Origin: CAJBLF01 sp964463255
GTDB lineage: Bacteria; Patescibacteriota; Gracilibacteria; Absconditabacterales; Absconditicoccaceae
DNA length: 26,078 nt
Assembly: GCA_964463255.1 (NCBI GenBank)
Contig: CAYXBC010000027.1
Span: 1 to 26,078, forward strand
Direction of reading: 5' to 3'
Each line of letters starts with the position of its first letter. Position 1 is the first letter of the stretch. Both the position numbers and the translations under genes were made by a program. The notes below the pieces were generated by a model. The model saw nothing but the letters and a program-made list of their open reading frames with translations, was not told the origin of the DNA and did not search any database. Positions 7,904 to 16,534 of the stretch are shown in pieces.

Positions 7904-8731
7904 ATGAAACTCATAGACTTTTTTTTCCCCAGACACTGTATCGCCTGCTGACAACAAGGCGAATATCTTTGCAAAACTTGCAAAAGACAGCTTCAGCCAC
8001 ACCAAGAAATCTGCCCCTACTGTCATAGATTCTCCAAAGACTATCAGACCTGTATCGAGTGTAGATGCAGCAAAAGCAATGTCCTGGAAGGAATTATCAT
8101 CCCGTTCGCCTATACCGATCTGCTCAAATCCCTTATCATCAAACTCAAATACTTCCACAAAAAAGACATCGGTAACTTCCTGATCGACAGACTCGCCATA
8201 GCACTCCAAGCAAACCAGTCATTTCAAAAAGAATTCAATATTTTTCTCCCTTTTAAAAAGGGAGAGGTATCCGCATTTCGCGGATGAGGGATTTCGTGTC
8301 CACGACTTGAATCCTCCTATGCTTCGGACCTCCGCTCCTTTTACAAAAGAGGACAAAATAAAAAACATGCTAAATTAATTATTTCATGTATCCCTTCTCA
8401 TCGATACAGACACTACTTCATCAAATGATACAACCAATCAGCGCTCTTGGCAAAGATGCTCAGCAAAAAATTAGAGCTTCCCATGATCACGCTAGCAACC
8501 AAGAAGCGCCATACCAAAACACAAGCAAGCCTAAAGAGAAATGGCAGGTTGCACAACCTCAAAAACGCTTTTTCTCTGACCAAAAATCTGCAATTGCATG
8601 GAAACGAAACCCTGCTCATCATCGACGACATCACCACCACCGGAGCGACAATCAACGAACTAGCAAAAGTCGTAAAACAAAGCTACCCAAACACAAAAAT
8701 CCGATGAGCAGTACTTGGAAGACATAGATAG
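7904..8731 (+). CDS. comF: ComF-family phosphoribosyltransferase-like protein with in-frame insertion
   Basis: 275 aa with TGA=Gly, ATG 7904, TAG 8729-8731. The N-terminal zinc-finger-like region has paired cysteines (CIAC, CKTC, CPYCH, CIEC) as in ComF proteins. The C-terminal part has YNQSALLAKML and the PRPP-binding loop LLIIDDITTTGATINEL (Asp241-Asp242), the hallmark of type I phosphoribosyltransferase folds. ComF proteins act with type IV pilus-driven DNA uptake in competent bacteria, which agrees with the pilin genes further along. The protein is about 40 residues longer than expected: a stretch with palindromic DNA (about 8241-8358) sits between the second zinc-finger-side helix and AKLIISCIPSHRYRHYFIKGYNQ. 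The family assignment is firm; whether it works in DNA uptake here is inferred. Confidence 0.88.
8241..8358. repeat. Palindromic element inserted in frame in comF
   Basis: Roughly 115 bp of intergenic-repeat character inside a coding region: a perfect palindrome CTCCCTTTTAAAAAGGGAG (8246-8264), a hairpin ATCCGC-ATTTC-GCGGAT (8269-8285), and a looser CTCC-TTTT...AAAA-GAGG hairpin near 8335-8353. The whole stretch stays open in the comF frame because its TGA is read as Gly. Exact ends cannot be fixed without an uninterrupted homologue. Confidence 0.65.
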
Positions 8732-8822
8732 AGAATTTTAATATGTCGCCATATTTTTTGTCATTTCGAGCTAAGTCGAGAAATCCCTTATTTAAAATAG
8801 AGAATTTAAATATGTCGCCATA
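8729..8822. repeat. Imperfect 25-bp direct repeat flanking a GTCATTTCGAG-type element
   Basis: TAGAGAATTTTAATATGTCGCCATA (8729-8753) recurs with one change at 8798-8822, 69 bp downstream. The first copy contains the comF stop codon. Between them lies TCATTTCGAG...CGAGAAATC (8761-8785), a small inverted repeat of a kind often scattered between genes in bacterial genomes. The arrangement looks like a small element bounded by direct repeats, or a local duplication. Confidence 0.7.
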
Positions 8823-8897
8823 CTATAAATAAACTAAAATGTCAAGCCAATACACAACCATTGGACGGATTTTTTAGCAAAAATAAATCATTAGGAC

Positions 8898-8903
8898 TAT
8901 AAT
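8898..8903 (+). promoter_or_regulatory. Candidate -10 box before the Pro-rich membrane protein gene
   Basis: TATAAT at 8898-8903, 78 bp before the ATG at 8981. No good -35 hexamer lies at 16-18 bp, so this rests on the -10 consensus alone. Confidence 0.3.
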
Positions 8904-8980
8904 AGATATACTGAGTACAAAGACTACTCTCGATAACAAACATGACAAGGATAGAATCATTTACTTCTTAGTTTGCAAGC

Positions 8981-10498
8981 ATGGTTGACGACACAAAAGG
9001 TACGCCACAAAAAGATACCACAGCGACCACAGGAACATCGCAAGATTTTAATATTGATTTAGGAATGGCGGAGAAAGAAGCAACGATACAACAAGAACCC
9101 GAGCTAAATCTGGATATGGATCTTCAATTGCCCGAAGCACAAAAAAACGACAATCGATTGCATGGAGAAGACGAAAAAAACAAAGAGATACTTGTACCAA
9201 GTCAAGCTATTGAACCAACAAATATACCTACCGAACCTCTCCTTGAGACCCAAACAGTGACAATAGTGACCGCTCCACAAATTCAAGAAATCAAAGAAAT
9301 CAAAGAACCTACAATCGAAGGGATGTTCGCACCCCAGGAAAATATCATGCCTGTAGTCACGCCGGAAGCAGAAAAACAAGAAATACCAACAATACAAGAA
9401 GAAGCTCAGCAAGAAATGCCTATCGAAGAAAAACCGACAGTATCGACAATGATAGAAACAGAGAAGATTTCTCCCGAAGCGCAAAAAGTACTCAAAAAAG
9501 ATATGGATATCATCCAAGGATTGGAAGAGATAACCGGTGGAGGTGGACTCGCTCCTGAAGCGACACCAGCACCGATACCACCAAAAGCCGAGAGTACAAC
9601 ATTCAATCTTGATGAGATACTCAATACTACAACAGAGACTATCGAGACAAAACAACCCGAGACCATGCAGACAAAAATACCAGAGATACCAATAATACCA
9701 ATGATGCCACCATTTTCAGCACCAGGCACACAACAACCTGCACCGGTCCAAGCATCGACATTACAATGGACACCACCACAAAAAACAACACAAGCAACAA
9801 CACCGACGATACCACATGCAAGTACATACAAGGGTATGAGGATAGTGATCTTCGCATGAGTAGGAATCATATTAGCATGACTCACGGTATTTATCATCTA
9901 TACCATGTATCCAAGACAATTCGGCCCTACGGTCTGAGGAGACACACCGACAGAGAGCACATGAACGACGGCTACAGATCAAGCAATCACACCGACAGAA
10001 ACAATAGATACAGGAGTCACGAGCAGTATGATGGAAGTAGTTACAGGAGAGATAGCAAGCGATACAGGAGGAATAGGAACAACTGCAGATACAGGTAGTC
10101 ATGACAGCGCTCCAGCACAAGATACATTTACCGAACTATGACAAGTATTGACACCTGACACCCAACCCGTCCAGAACGATATCAGTAAGGTGACAGACTA
10201 TGTGACACAGGGAAATATTTTCCTTGCTGAAGGAAAAAAATCCGGAAACAGTAGATTGATAATGTTTGGACTCTATATGACCAAGAAAGGGACAGCATTT
10301 CTGGAAAAGATTGCAAACAACGAACAAATAGATAATCTCAGCTGATACTTTGCACAATCAGACAAATATATTCAGCAAGGAAACGAGATAATAGGAATTG
10401 CACCGACGACTTCATCCACTCCTCCAGCAAATGATACCCCAACTATCACACCAGACACCTGAACACCACCACAAGACAACTGAATGACTGCACAGTAA
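8981..10498 (+). CDS. Pro/Thr/Glu-rich bitopic membrane protein, 505 aa
   Basis: ATG 8981, TAA 10496-10498, at least eight in-frame TGA codons after residue 290. Residues 1-285 are acidic, Pro/Thr/Gln/Glu-rich and probably disordered (PEAQKNDN, EIKEIKEP, PAPIPPKAE). One transmembrane helix follows at about 287-308 (MRIVIFAGVGIILAGLTVFI), then a Thr/Gly-rich linker and a short compact segment at about 385-460 with YVTQGNIFLAEGKKSGNSRL and MFGLYMTKKGTAFLEKIAN. The end is again Pro/Thr-rich. The compact segment looks like a pair of helices, but I recognise no family. Low-complexity arms on both sides of a membrane helix suggest an envelope-spanning scaffold; this is inference. Its 3' end overlaps the recombinase gene. 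Confidence 0.85.
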
Positions 10499-11405
10499 AA
10501 CTTTTTTCAAAGACAAAGTTTCTTCGACCATCATCAGTTCGCTCTTAGAAAAATATATCTACTACCTCCAGTACGAAAAAAATGCAAGCCCAAAGACTAT
10601 TGAGAACTATACATTACGGCTCAATAGATTTTTGGAATTTTGTGATGATATCGAAATCAGCAAGGTAAACCGTATGCAACTCCTTGATTATAGGATGGCG
10701 CTGCACAAAAACAAACTGAACGTAAAGACCATCAATTATCATATCGTGGCTATCAGAGCATTTCTCAAATTCGTCCTCAAAAACGATATCGATTGCATGA
10801 GTCCGGATAAATTAGAACTCGCAAAAACACCGCCAAGGGAAGTGAATTATCTCGATGAGGATGATATCAGAAAAATTCTAGCAGCACCATCGCAATATAC
10901 CAAAGATCCTCTGAAACAAGCGAGAGATATAGCCATTCTCCAATTTCTCTACGGAACAGGGCTAAGAGTCACAGAACTCATCACACTCCAAAAAAAAACC
11001 ATCAAAATGGATTCTAACCAATTCTCCGTCGTAGGAAAATGATCAAAACTCAGATCCGTATTCGCAACCAAACACGCCATCAACGCACTACATACCTATC
11101 TCGCCATGAGACATGATGCAAGCCCCTATCTCTTCATAAGTATATCGAGAAACTGATTTGGAGAGCATCTCAGCAGAAACAGCATCGAAGAAATTGTAAG
11201 AAAATATGCAAAACTTGCAGGCATTACCAAGAAAGTAAGCCCACATACCCTGAGACACAGCTTCGCCACAGCACTCATCAAGAAAGGTGCAGATATCAGA
11301 GCAGTCCAAACACTCCTCGGTCATGCTTCTATCACGACGACACAAATCTATACCCATGTGGACGACAAACATCTACAGAAAGTGCATGATCTACTGGAAG
11401 ACTAG
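10488..11405 (+). CDS. xerC/D: Tyrosine recombinase of the XerC/XerD type
   Basis: About 305 aa if read from CTG 10488; TAG 11403-11405. The N-terminal core-binding domain (LLEKYIYYLQYEKNASPKTI) and the catalytic domain carry all expected residues: Arg in GTGLRVTEL, Lys in VVGKGSKLRS (its second Gly is TGA), His and Arg in HTLRHSFAT, the LLGHAS motif and the Tyr nucleophile in TTTQIYTHV. Length and layout fit chromosome-dimer-resolving Xer proteins rather than an IS-borne integrase. The start is odd: there is no ATG, GTG or TTG before residue 49 in this frame. CTG 10488, overlapping the previous stop by 11 bp, gives the right length and suggests translational coupling; a small sequence error or a non-canonical start is the alternative. 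TTG 10632 would remove the core-binding domain. Confidence 0.88.
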
Positions 11406-11440
11406 CAAACAATACTAAGTCTGCACATCATCCACCACAT

Positions 11441-11480
11441 AAAAAAAACTTCCCTAGAAACAGGGAAGTAAAATTTTTCT
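11441..11480. terminator. Bidirectional rho-independent terminator
   Basis: Perfect stem CTTCCCT / AGGGAAG (11449-11455 and 11462-11468) with a 6-nt loop, an A-run on the left (11441-11448) and ATTTTT on the right. It lies between the convergent recombinase and small membrane protein genes and can serve both. Confidence 0.85.
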
Positions 11481-11491
11481 TGACGTTATAA

Positions 11492-11797
11492 CTACTCTGC
11501 TCGGACAAGAGGCCGTTTCTTTTTGGTCGAAACGGTATGTCTAGCGGTATATCTGGATTGAAAGAGGGATCCAGCAAGGAGATATAAGCCAAGCGCCTGC
11601 CAGAACGTGATGATAGGGAGGCCAAAGATAGTAGGCATAAGCCAATTCCACAGCAACATCATCGGATATCCGATGAAAAAAGCGGTGACAATCAATAATG
11701 CTACAGAAGCTAGAAATCCGAAGATTCCAGCCAAAAAATTTGAAAACATACGCATTTTTTTTACGGCGCCTATATGCCATACTTCATAGGAAGCCAT
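11492..11797 (-). CDS. Conserved-looking small membrane protein, 101 aa
   Basis: Start ATG 11797 (an internal ATG at 11755, MRMFSNF, is also plausible), stop TAG 11492-11494, no TGA. Two or three hydrophobic helices with the striking pair LLWNWLMPTIFGLPIITFWQALGLYLL, which I recall from small membrane proteins in several bacterial phyla, although their function is not known to me. The C-terminus is basic (STKKKRPLVRAE). The gene stands alone on the minus strand and ends at the bidirectional hairpin shared with the recombinase gene. Confidence 0.75.
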   Translation of the reverse strand: MASYEVWHIGAVKKMRMFSNFLAGIFGFLASVALLIVTAFFIGYPMMLLWNWLMPTIFGLPIITFWQALGLYLLAGSLFQSRYTARHTVSTKKKRPLVRAE

Positions 11798-11951
11798 CGC
11801 TATGATGACAGAGAGATAATATATATTTAAACAATAAAGTCAATAATATATAATATCATTAACTGTCTCAGTGTTTATGAGCGATTTTTTATTCCTTGGA
11901 TTTCCATCAAATTTTCTCTTGTATTGCTTCAATATTTTTTTATACCCAGAC

Positions 11952-12000
11952 ACACAACATATAGTGGTTGAAAATGAAAATGAAACACAATATATAGTAT
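11952..12000 (+). promoter_or_regulatory. Two tandem NrdR-box-like sites upstream of nrdA
   Basis: ACACAACATATAGTGG (11952-11967) and ACACAATATATAGTAT (11985-12000) match the 16-bp NrdR box pattern (ACACwATATATwGTGT) with two mismatches and one mismatch. They lie 33 bp apart start to start, about three helical turns, as usual for paired NrdR sites, and 49-97 bp before the nrdA ATG. NrdR is the ATP-cone repressor of ribonucleotide reductase genes; its gene is not in this window. Confidence 0.7.
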
Positions 12001-12048
12001 TTCAGAAAAGGCAAGCGAAATATTTATTTTTATAGGAAAAAAACGGAT

Positions 12049-14652
12049 ATGGAACACATAAAGAAAAGAAACGGAGAAATAGTAGCATTTGATCTCAATC
12101 GCATCCAGCTCGCACTGACAAAAGCATATGAGGCGACAAATGTAGATACATGAGACATTCCTATCGTAGTGGATGATATCCACCAACAGATACTGGAACA
12201 AGAAGGGGCACTGACAGAATGAACATTCATGGATGTAGAAACTATCCAAGACATCGTAGAAAAGACATTGATGAAATACGAAAAGTTCGAGACAGCAAAG
12301 GCATACATCATCTATAGGCAAGAACGCAAGAAAGACAGAGAAAAAGAACTAGCACAGAAACAGGAACAGCTCGAGGAACAATCATTTATGGTCACCAAAG
12401 AAGATGGCAAAAAAGAGCCATTTGATTGGAAAAAAATTGAGAAAACCTATACCTATATAGCCAAAGAATTGGCACAGGAATGTCCGTTTCAAGATCTGAA
12501 AATCAATCTAGAAAAATATATCATCCAGGATATGGCCACCAAAGACATTACCAAAATGCTCATCAAGACAGCTATCAATCTTATCAGCATCCAAAACACC
12601 AAACGGGAATACATAGCAGGGAGACTGGCAAGCACAGATCTCTACAAACAGATAAGAGAAAATAGGAACCTGAGCCAAGCAGAGATATATAGCCCAGAAA
12701 GCTATCTCGCTTTGATGGAAGAATATATACAAAATGGATTATATTATAGAAAATTCTTTGACTATTACACCAAAGAAGATATACTCCAGGCTGGGAAATA
12801 TATCAAGAAAGAGACAGATATGACCTACAATTATACAACGACCCTGATGATCAAAAAAAGATATCTATTGAACCCCAACAAAGTATACAAAGAACTTCCC
12901 CAGGAAATGTATATGTCTATCGCATTATTTCTAGCGATTCCTGAACCACAAGAGAAGAGACTTGAAGTAGCATCAAAGATATATGAATACTGCTCTACCC
13001 AGAAAATTTCGCTGCCAACACCAACACTCATGAATGCCAGGACCAACTTCCATCAGCTTTCGAGTTGTTTCAAATTAAATCTCGATGATGATCTGAGATC
13101 TATCTATCACAATATCGAAAATATGGCACAGATCTCCAAATATTGAGGAGGGATAGGCGCATACCTGGGCAACATCAGATCCAAATGAGCAGACATCAGA
13201 GGAGTGCAAGGTGCATCATGAGGAGTCATCCCATGGGTCAAAGTCATCAATGATACCGCAATCGCAGTCAATCAATTAGGCGCAAGAGCAGGAGCGATCT
13301 CCATCACCTTGGATGCTTGGCACAAAGATATTTTAGATTTCTTCGATCTCCAGACGGAGACCGGCGATATCAGGAAAAAGTCATTCGATATCTTCCCAGC
13401 CATCAGTATCCCGGATATCTTTATGAAAAGAGTGATAGAAAATAGACATCGGACGCTTTTTGATCCCAAAGAGATAGAAGAGAAGATAGGCAAGAAATTG
13501 CAGGATCTCTTCGGAGAAGAATTTACTATTGAGTACGAGAGATTGGAACAGAGAGAAGATATGCGTCTCAAACAGACGATATCTGCAAAGGATCTGTTCA
13601 AGAGATTTCTCAAATCAGTCGTAGAAACCGGTATGCCATATGTATTCTTCCGTGATACGGTGAACAAATCAAATCCGAACAATCATAAAGGGAATATCTA
13701 TTCTACCCAATTATGCACAGAAATTCTCCAAAACACCTCCCCATCGACGTTTGTCGAAGAGATAGAAGAAGATGGAACAGTAAGCGTCAGATACAAGGCA
13801 GGAGATACCGTAGTATGTAATCTGGCATCCATCAATGTCGCCAAAGTACATACGCCAGAAGAGATAGAAAAAGTGCTGCCTATAGCGATGAGGATACTCG
13901 ATAATGTAATCACACTCAACTATTTCCCTATCAAAGAAGCAGAGCTCACGGCCAAGAGATATAGGAGTGTAGGATTGGGATTCCTCTGACTAGCAGAATA
14001 TCTGGCGACACACAATATGATGTACGAATCCCCATTCGCAAGAGACCATATAGATAAACTCTTCGAACGTTATGCATATACGACATTACAGGCATCAGTC
14101 CAGCTCGCACAAGAGAGATGAGCATATGAATATTTCCCAGGAAGCAAACGATCGCAAGGGATACTCTTCGGCAAAGACAAACAACGATTATTACAACATA
14201 GCAGCCTCAAAGATCAACGATCAACATTGATAGACGAAATTCAACACCATGGACTCAGATTCTCCTATCACCTTTCCCCTGCGCCAAACACGTCCACCTC
14301 ACTCGTCGTAGGGACTACTGCATGACTTCTCCCTATCTACAAAAAATACTTCGTAGAAACCAACGGCGTAGCACCATCAGTCAATGTAGCTCCCAATCTC
14401 AATGCACAAAATATGCGATATTATAAAGAATACGTACACATGAAAATGACCGAGGTCATCAGTATGATTGCCGTCATCCAAAAACGGATAGACCAATCCA
14501 TCAGTTTCGAATGGATGTTTAATCCAGCAGAGACCTCACCAATAGAATTATATAATTATTATATCCAAGCACGACAGCAAGGAATCAAGACTATTTATTA
14601 TGTCAGAAGCATGTCGCTCGACGTCAAAGAATGCGTAAGCTGCAGCGGATAA
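12049..14652 (+). CDS. nrdA: Class I ribonucleoside-diphosphate reductase, large (alpha) subunit
   Basis: 867 aa with TGA=Gly, ATG 12049, TAA 14650-14652. It reduces ribonucleotides to deoxyribonucleotides with the NrdB radical. An ATP-cone opens the protein (KKRNGEIVAFDLNRI), and a second ATP-cone-like unit follows (VTKEDGKKEPFDWKKI, about residues 107-200). The catalytic barrel has the redox Cys340 (SSCFKL), the thiyl-radical Cys556 (QLCTEI), Cys590 (VVCNLAS), the APNTSTSLVVGTTAG loop and the radical-path Tyr pair (KTIYYVRS). The C-terminal reducing tail is Cys862-x-x-Cys865. TGA encodes conserved glycines, for example in YGGGIGAYLG (366). The residue two before Cys556, usually Asn, is Gln. 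The N-terminal cone and the NrdR-like sites imply allosteric and transcriptional control. nrdB is 1.9 kb downstream on the same strand. Confidence 0.96.
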
Positions 14653-14658
14653 TAAAAC

Positions 14659-14730
14659 GTCATCGCGAGGACCCCCGTATAATTAGGGGGGACGTGACAA
14701 TCCAGGAGCAAATCACTTCGCTCTCGGTAA
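14659..14730. repeat. GTCATCGCGAGG-type intergenic palindromic repeat
   Basis: A GTCATCGCGAGG start, a CCCCC...GGGGG hairpin (14672-14690) and a second half GACGTGACAATCC...ATCACTTCGCTCTCGG resemble the short palindromic repeats dispersed between genes in many bacterial genomes. It sits right after the nrdA stop and may also act as its transcript end, although no T-run follows directly. Confidence 0.6.
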
Positions 14731-14809
14731 TAACAATAAAAAAAAATCAATAGATGACATTAATCAACTCCCACATATATCCTATTTTATATAGTAATAC
14801 ATTATTACC

Positions 14810-15445
14810 ATGAACAAGATTATTGAAGCCCTAAACCGACGTTATGCAACCAAAAAATTCGATCCAACCAAAAAGCTCTCTCAGGACGATCTCAACACAC
14901 TCTTCGAAGCACTGATATTATCTCCAGCATCTTTCGGACTTGAAACTCGGAGATTTATCCATGTCAAAAATCCTGAAATTAGAACATAATTACAAGCAAA
15001 CTCTCGATGACAGCCACAAATCACCGAAGCGTCTGATCTGATAGTCATAGCGACCCAGACCACTATCCAAGAAAAAGACGTCAATGACTACCTACAAAAT
15101 ATTGTCGATATAAGAGGCGGAAGCCTAGACATGCTCGAAAGCATGAAATGAATGATTATCTGAACTCTCTGATCAAGGACGCCAGAGCAATTGAAGGGAT
15201 GGACCCAAAAACAAGCATATATCGCTATGGGAGTAGTACTTACCGTATGTGCAAGCATGGGCATAGATGCATGTCCTATGGAAGGATTCGATCCAGCAAA
15301 ATACGACGAGATACTCGGACTTGATACACTAGGATTGACTGCTACCTTGGCGATACCCGTAGGATACAGATCACAGGAAGATAAATATGCTGGTCTAGCA
15401 AAAGTGAGATTTCCAAAAGAAAAACTCATAATAGAAATCGATTAA
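14810..15445 (+). pseudogene. NfsB-like FMN nitroreductase with one in-frame nonsense codon
   Basis: A full-length nitroreductase frame of 212 codons from ATG 14810 to TAA 15443-15445, broken by TAA at 14987-14989 (codon 60), which is a true stop in code 25. On both sides the family features are intact: the N-terminal FMN-binding RRYATKKFD, SPASFGLETRRF, then RGQPQITEASDLIVIA and the C-terminal MGVVLTVCASMGIDACPMEGFD. In homologues the broken position usually has Glu, Gln or Lys, so one base change (for example GAA to TAA) explains it. It may be a recent knock-out, a variant in the population or a sequencing error. Such enzymes reduce nitroaromatics and quinones with NAD(P)H. It lies in the redox block between nrdA and the peroxiredoxin. 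Confidence 0.88.
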
Positions 15446-15512
15446 TCTGAAATTAAAAAAAGAGCGCGTCAGGAAAACCTGCGGCACGCTCAAAGAAAAT
15501 CAATCAGATTAA
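15442..15512. other. Nested inverted repeat after the nitroreductase
   Basis: Outer arms TTAATCTGA (15442-15450, containing the stop codon) and TCAGATTAA (15504-15512) enclose an inner hairpin GAGCG...CAGG-AAAA-CCTG...CGCTC (15462-15491). A run of A precedes the inner stem and no T-run follows, so it is not a standard plus-strand terminator. It could be a structured 3' UTR, a small RNA or a minus-strand terminator. Confidence 0.55.
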
Positions 15513-15641
15513 CTTTCATGTAGTGGTTTGCCTTATCAAAATCTCCAAAGAAACTTTAACAAGGTAATTTTCACTCACAGAAATGTATAGTGATATGCCA
15601 CAAAAAGTCAAACATTTTTTATAATATAAACAGATAATAGC

Positions 15642-16244
15642 ATGACAGAAGAACAAACAATACTTCAATTAGAAAGTACAATCCCCAAAACATCTATGGA
15701 TATATACAACCCAAACACCCAAGACATAGAAGTCAAATCAACCGATTACTATCTATGAAAACGGCTTGTCCTATGTTTTTATCCTGCAGACTTTACCTTT
15801 GTCTGTCCGACCGAACTCAAAGATCTCAATAAAGTATATGAAGATTTGAAAGCTTCAAATGCTGAAGTTTTGGTAGTGAGTACGGATACCGTATTTTCAC
15901 ACAAGAGATGGATAGAGACAGAAATCTTATTGGAACATTTCACGATTCCGATGGTAAGTGATAGAAAATGAGATCTCAGCAAAATGCTAGGAGTATTGAA
16001 TATGCAAAGTGGAAACAGCAATAGAGGGACATTCATTATCTCACCAGAAGGAGTCATAAAAGCCATCGAAATAGTAACGGAACCTATAGGAAGAAGCAGT
16101 ACAGAACTCCTCAGGAAAGTAAGAGCTTTAGAATTTGTCAGAACCAACCCTGGCCTAGCTTGTCCTGCAAGTCGAAACGTAGGTGGAGAGACATTGAAAC
16201 CATCAATCAAGATAGCTGGACACGTAGGAGAACAACTTAACTAA
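15642..16244 (+). CDS. ahpC: Typical 2-Cys peroxiredoxin (AhpC/Prx1 family)
   Basis: 200 aa, ATG 15642, TAA 16242-16244, in-frame TGA at two glycines (YYLGKRLVL and DRKGDLSKML). The peroxidatic Cys55 is in DFTFVCPTEL and the resolving Cys174 in GLACPASR; the Thr and catalytic Arg environment (FYPADFTF, NRGTFIISPEG) is normal. It reduces hydrogen peroxide and organic peroxides in the cytoplasm using thioredoxin or AhpF-type partners, neither of which is in this window. The length is normal for the family. It is followed by the remains of a second peroxiredoxin and then nrdB, so the block pairs peroxide defence with the oxygen-sensitive RNR radical. Confidence 0.95.
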
Positions 16245-16279
16245 ATGACAAATTTTGAATTTTGAATTCTAAATTACAC

Positions 16280-16503
16280 ATGAACGCATTAGCTACTCTC
16301 CTAAAGAAGCACCCACAGACCATCGTCTACTTCTATCCCAAAGACAATACTCCTGTATGTATGGAAAAATACTGCAGTGAACCATCAGGTCAACATTCTT
16401 ATTGGATCAGAAGTGAAAAATTATGAAAGAACGAAAAAACGTAAAAGCTACAGGTCATGTAGAAAAAATCATGAAAGAATTAGGCATCAATACACAAGAA
16501 TAA
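16280..16503 (+). pseudogene. Decayed BCP/PrxQ-type peroxiredoxin
   Basis: The N-terminus from ATG 16280 reads LATLLKKHPQTIVYFYPKDN followed by TPVCMEKYC, which is the peroxidatic-Cys region of BCP/PrxQ proteins (normally PKDNTPGCT). After about 50 codons the frame stops. In another frame, VKATGHVEKIMKEL up to TAA 16501-16503 matches the BCP C-terminus. The central part of the fold (about 80 residues, including the WG.K..YG..Y and R.TFLID motifs) is missing. This shows a frameshift plus an internal deletion. The intact Prx upstream may have made it dispensable. Confidence 0.8.
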
Positions 16504-16534
16504 CTACCATATTTTATTTGATAGAGAGAAACCC

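Noticed and set aside
7802..8209. Minus-strand ORF opposite comF
   Set aside because: The plus frame has paired zinc-finger cysteines and the PRPP loop; the minus ORF is a shadow.
9104..9897. Minus-strand Cys/Phe-rich ORFs opposite the Pro-rich membrane protein
   Set aside because: The composition is the antisense image of a Glu/Gln/Pro-rich gene; the plus frame runs on for 505 codons.
12229..14652. NrdA as several separate short genes
   Set aside because: The breaks are TGA codons only, all pieces share one frame, and conserved RNR motifs run across the TGA positions.
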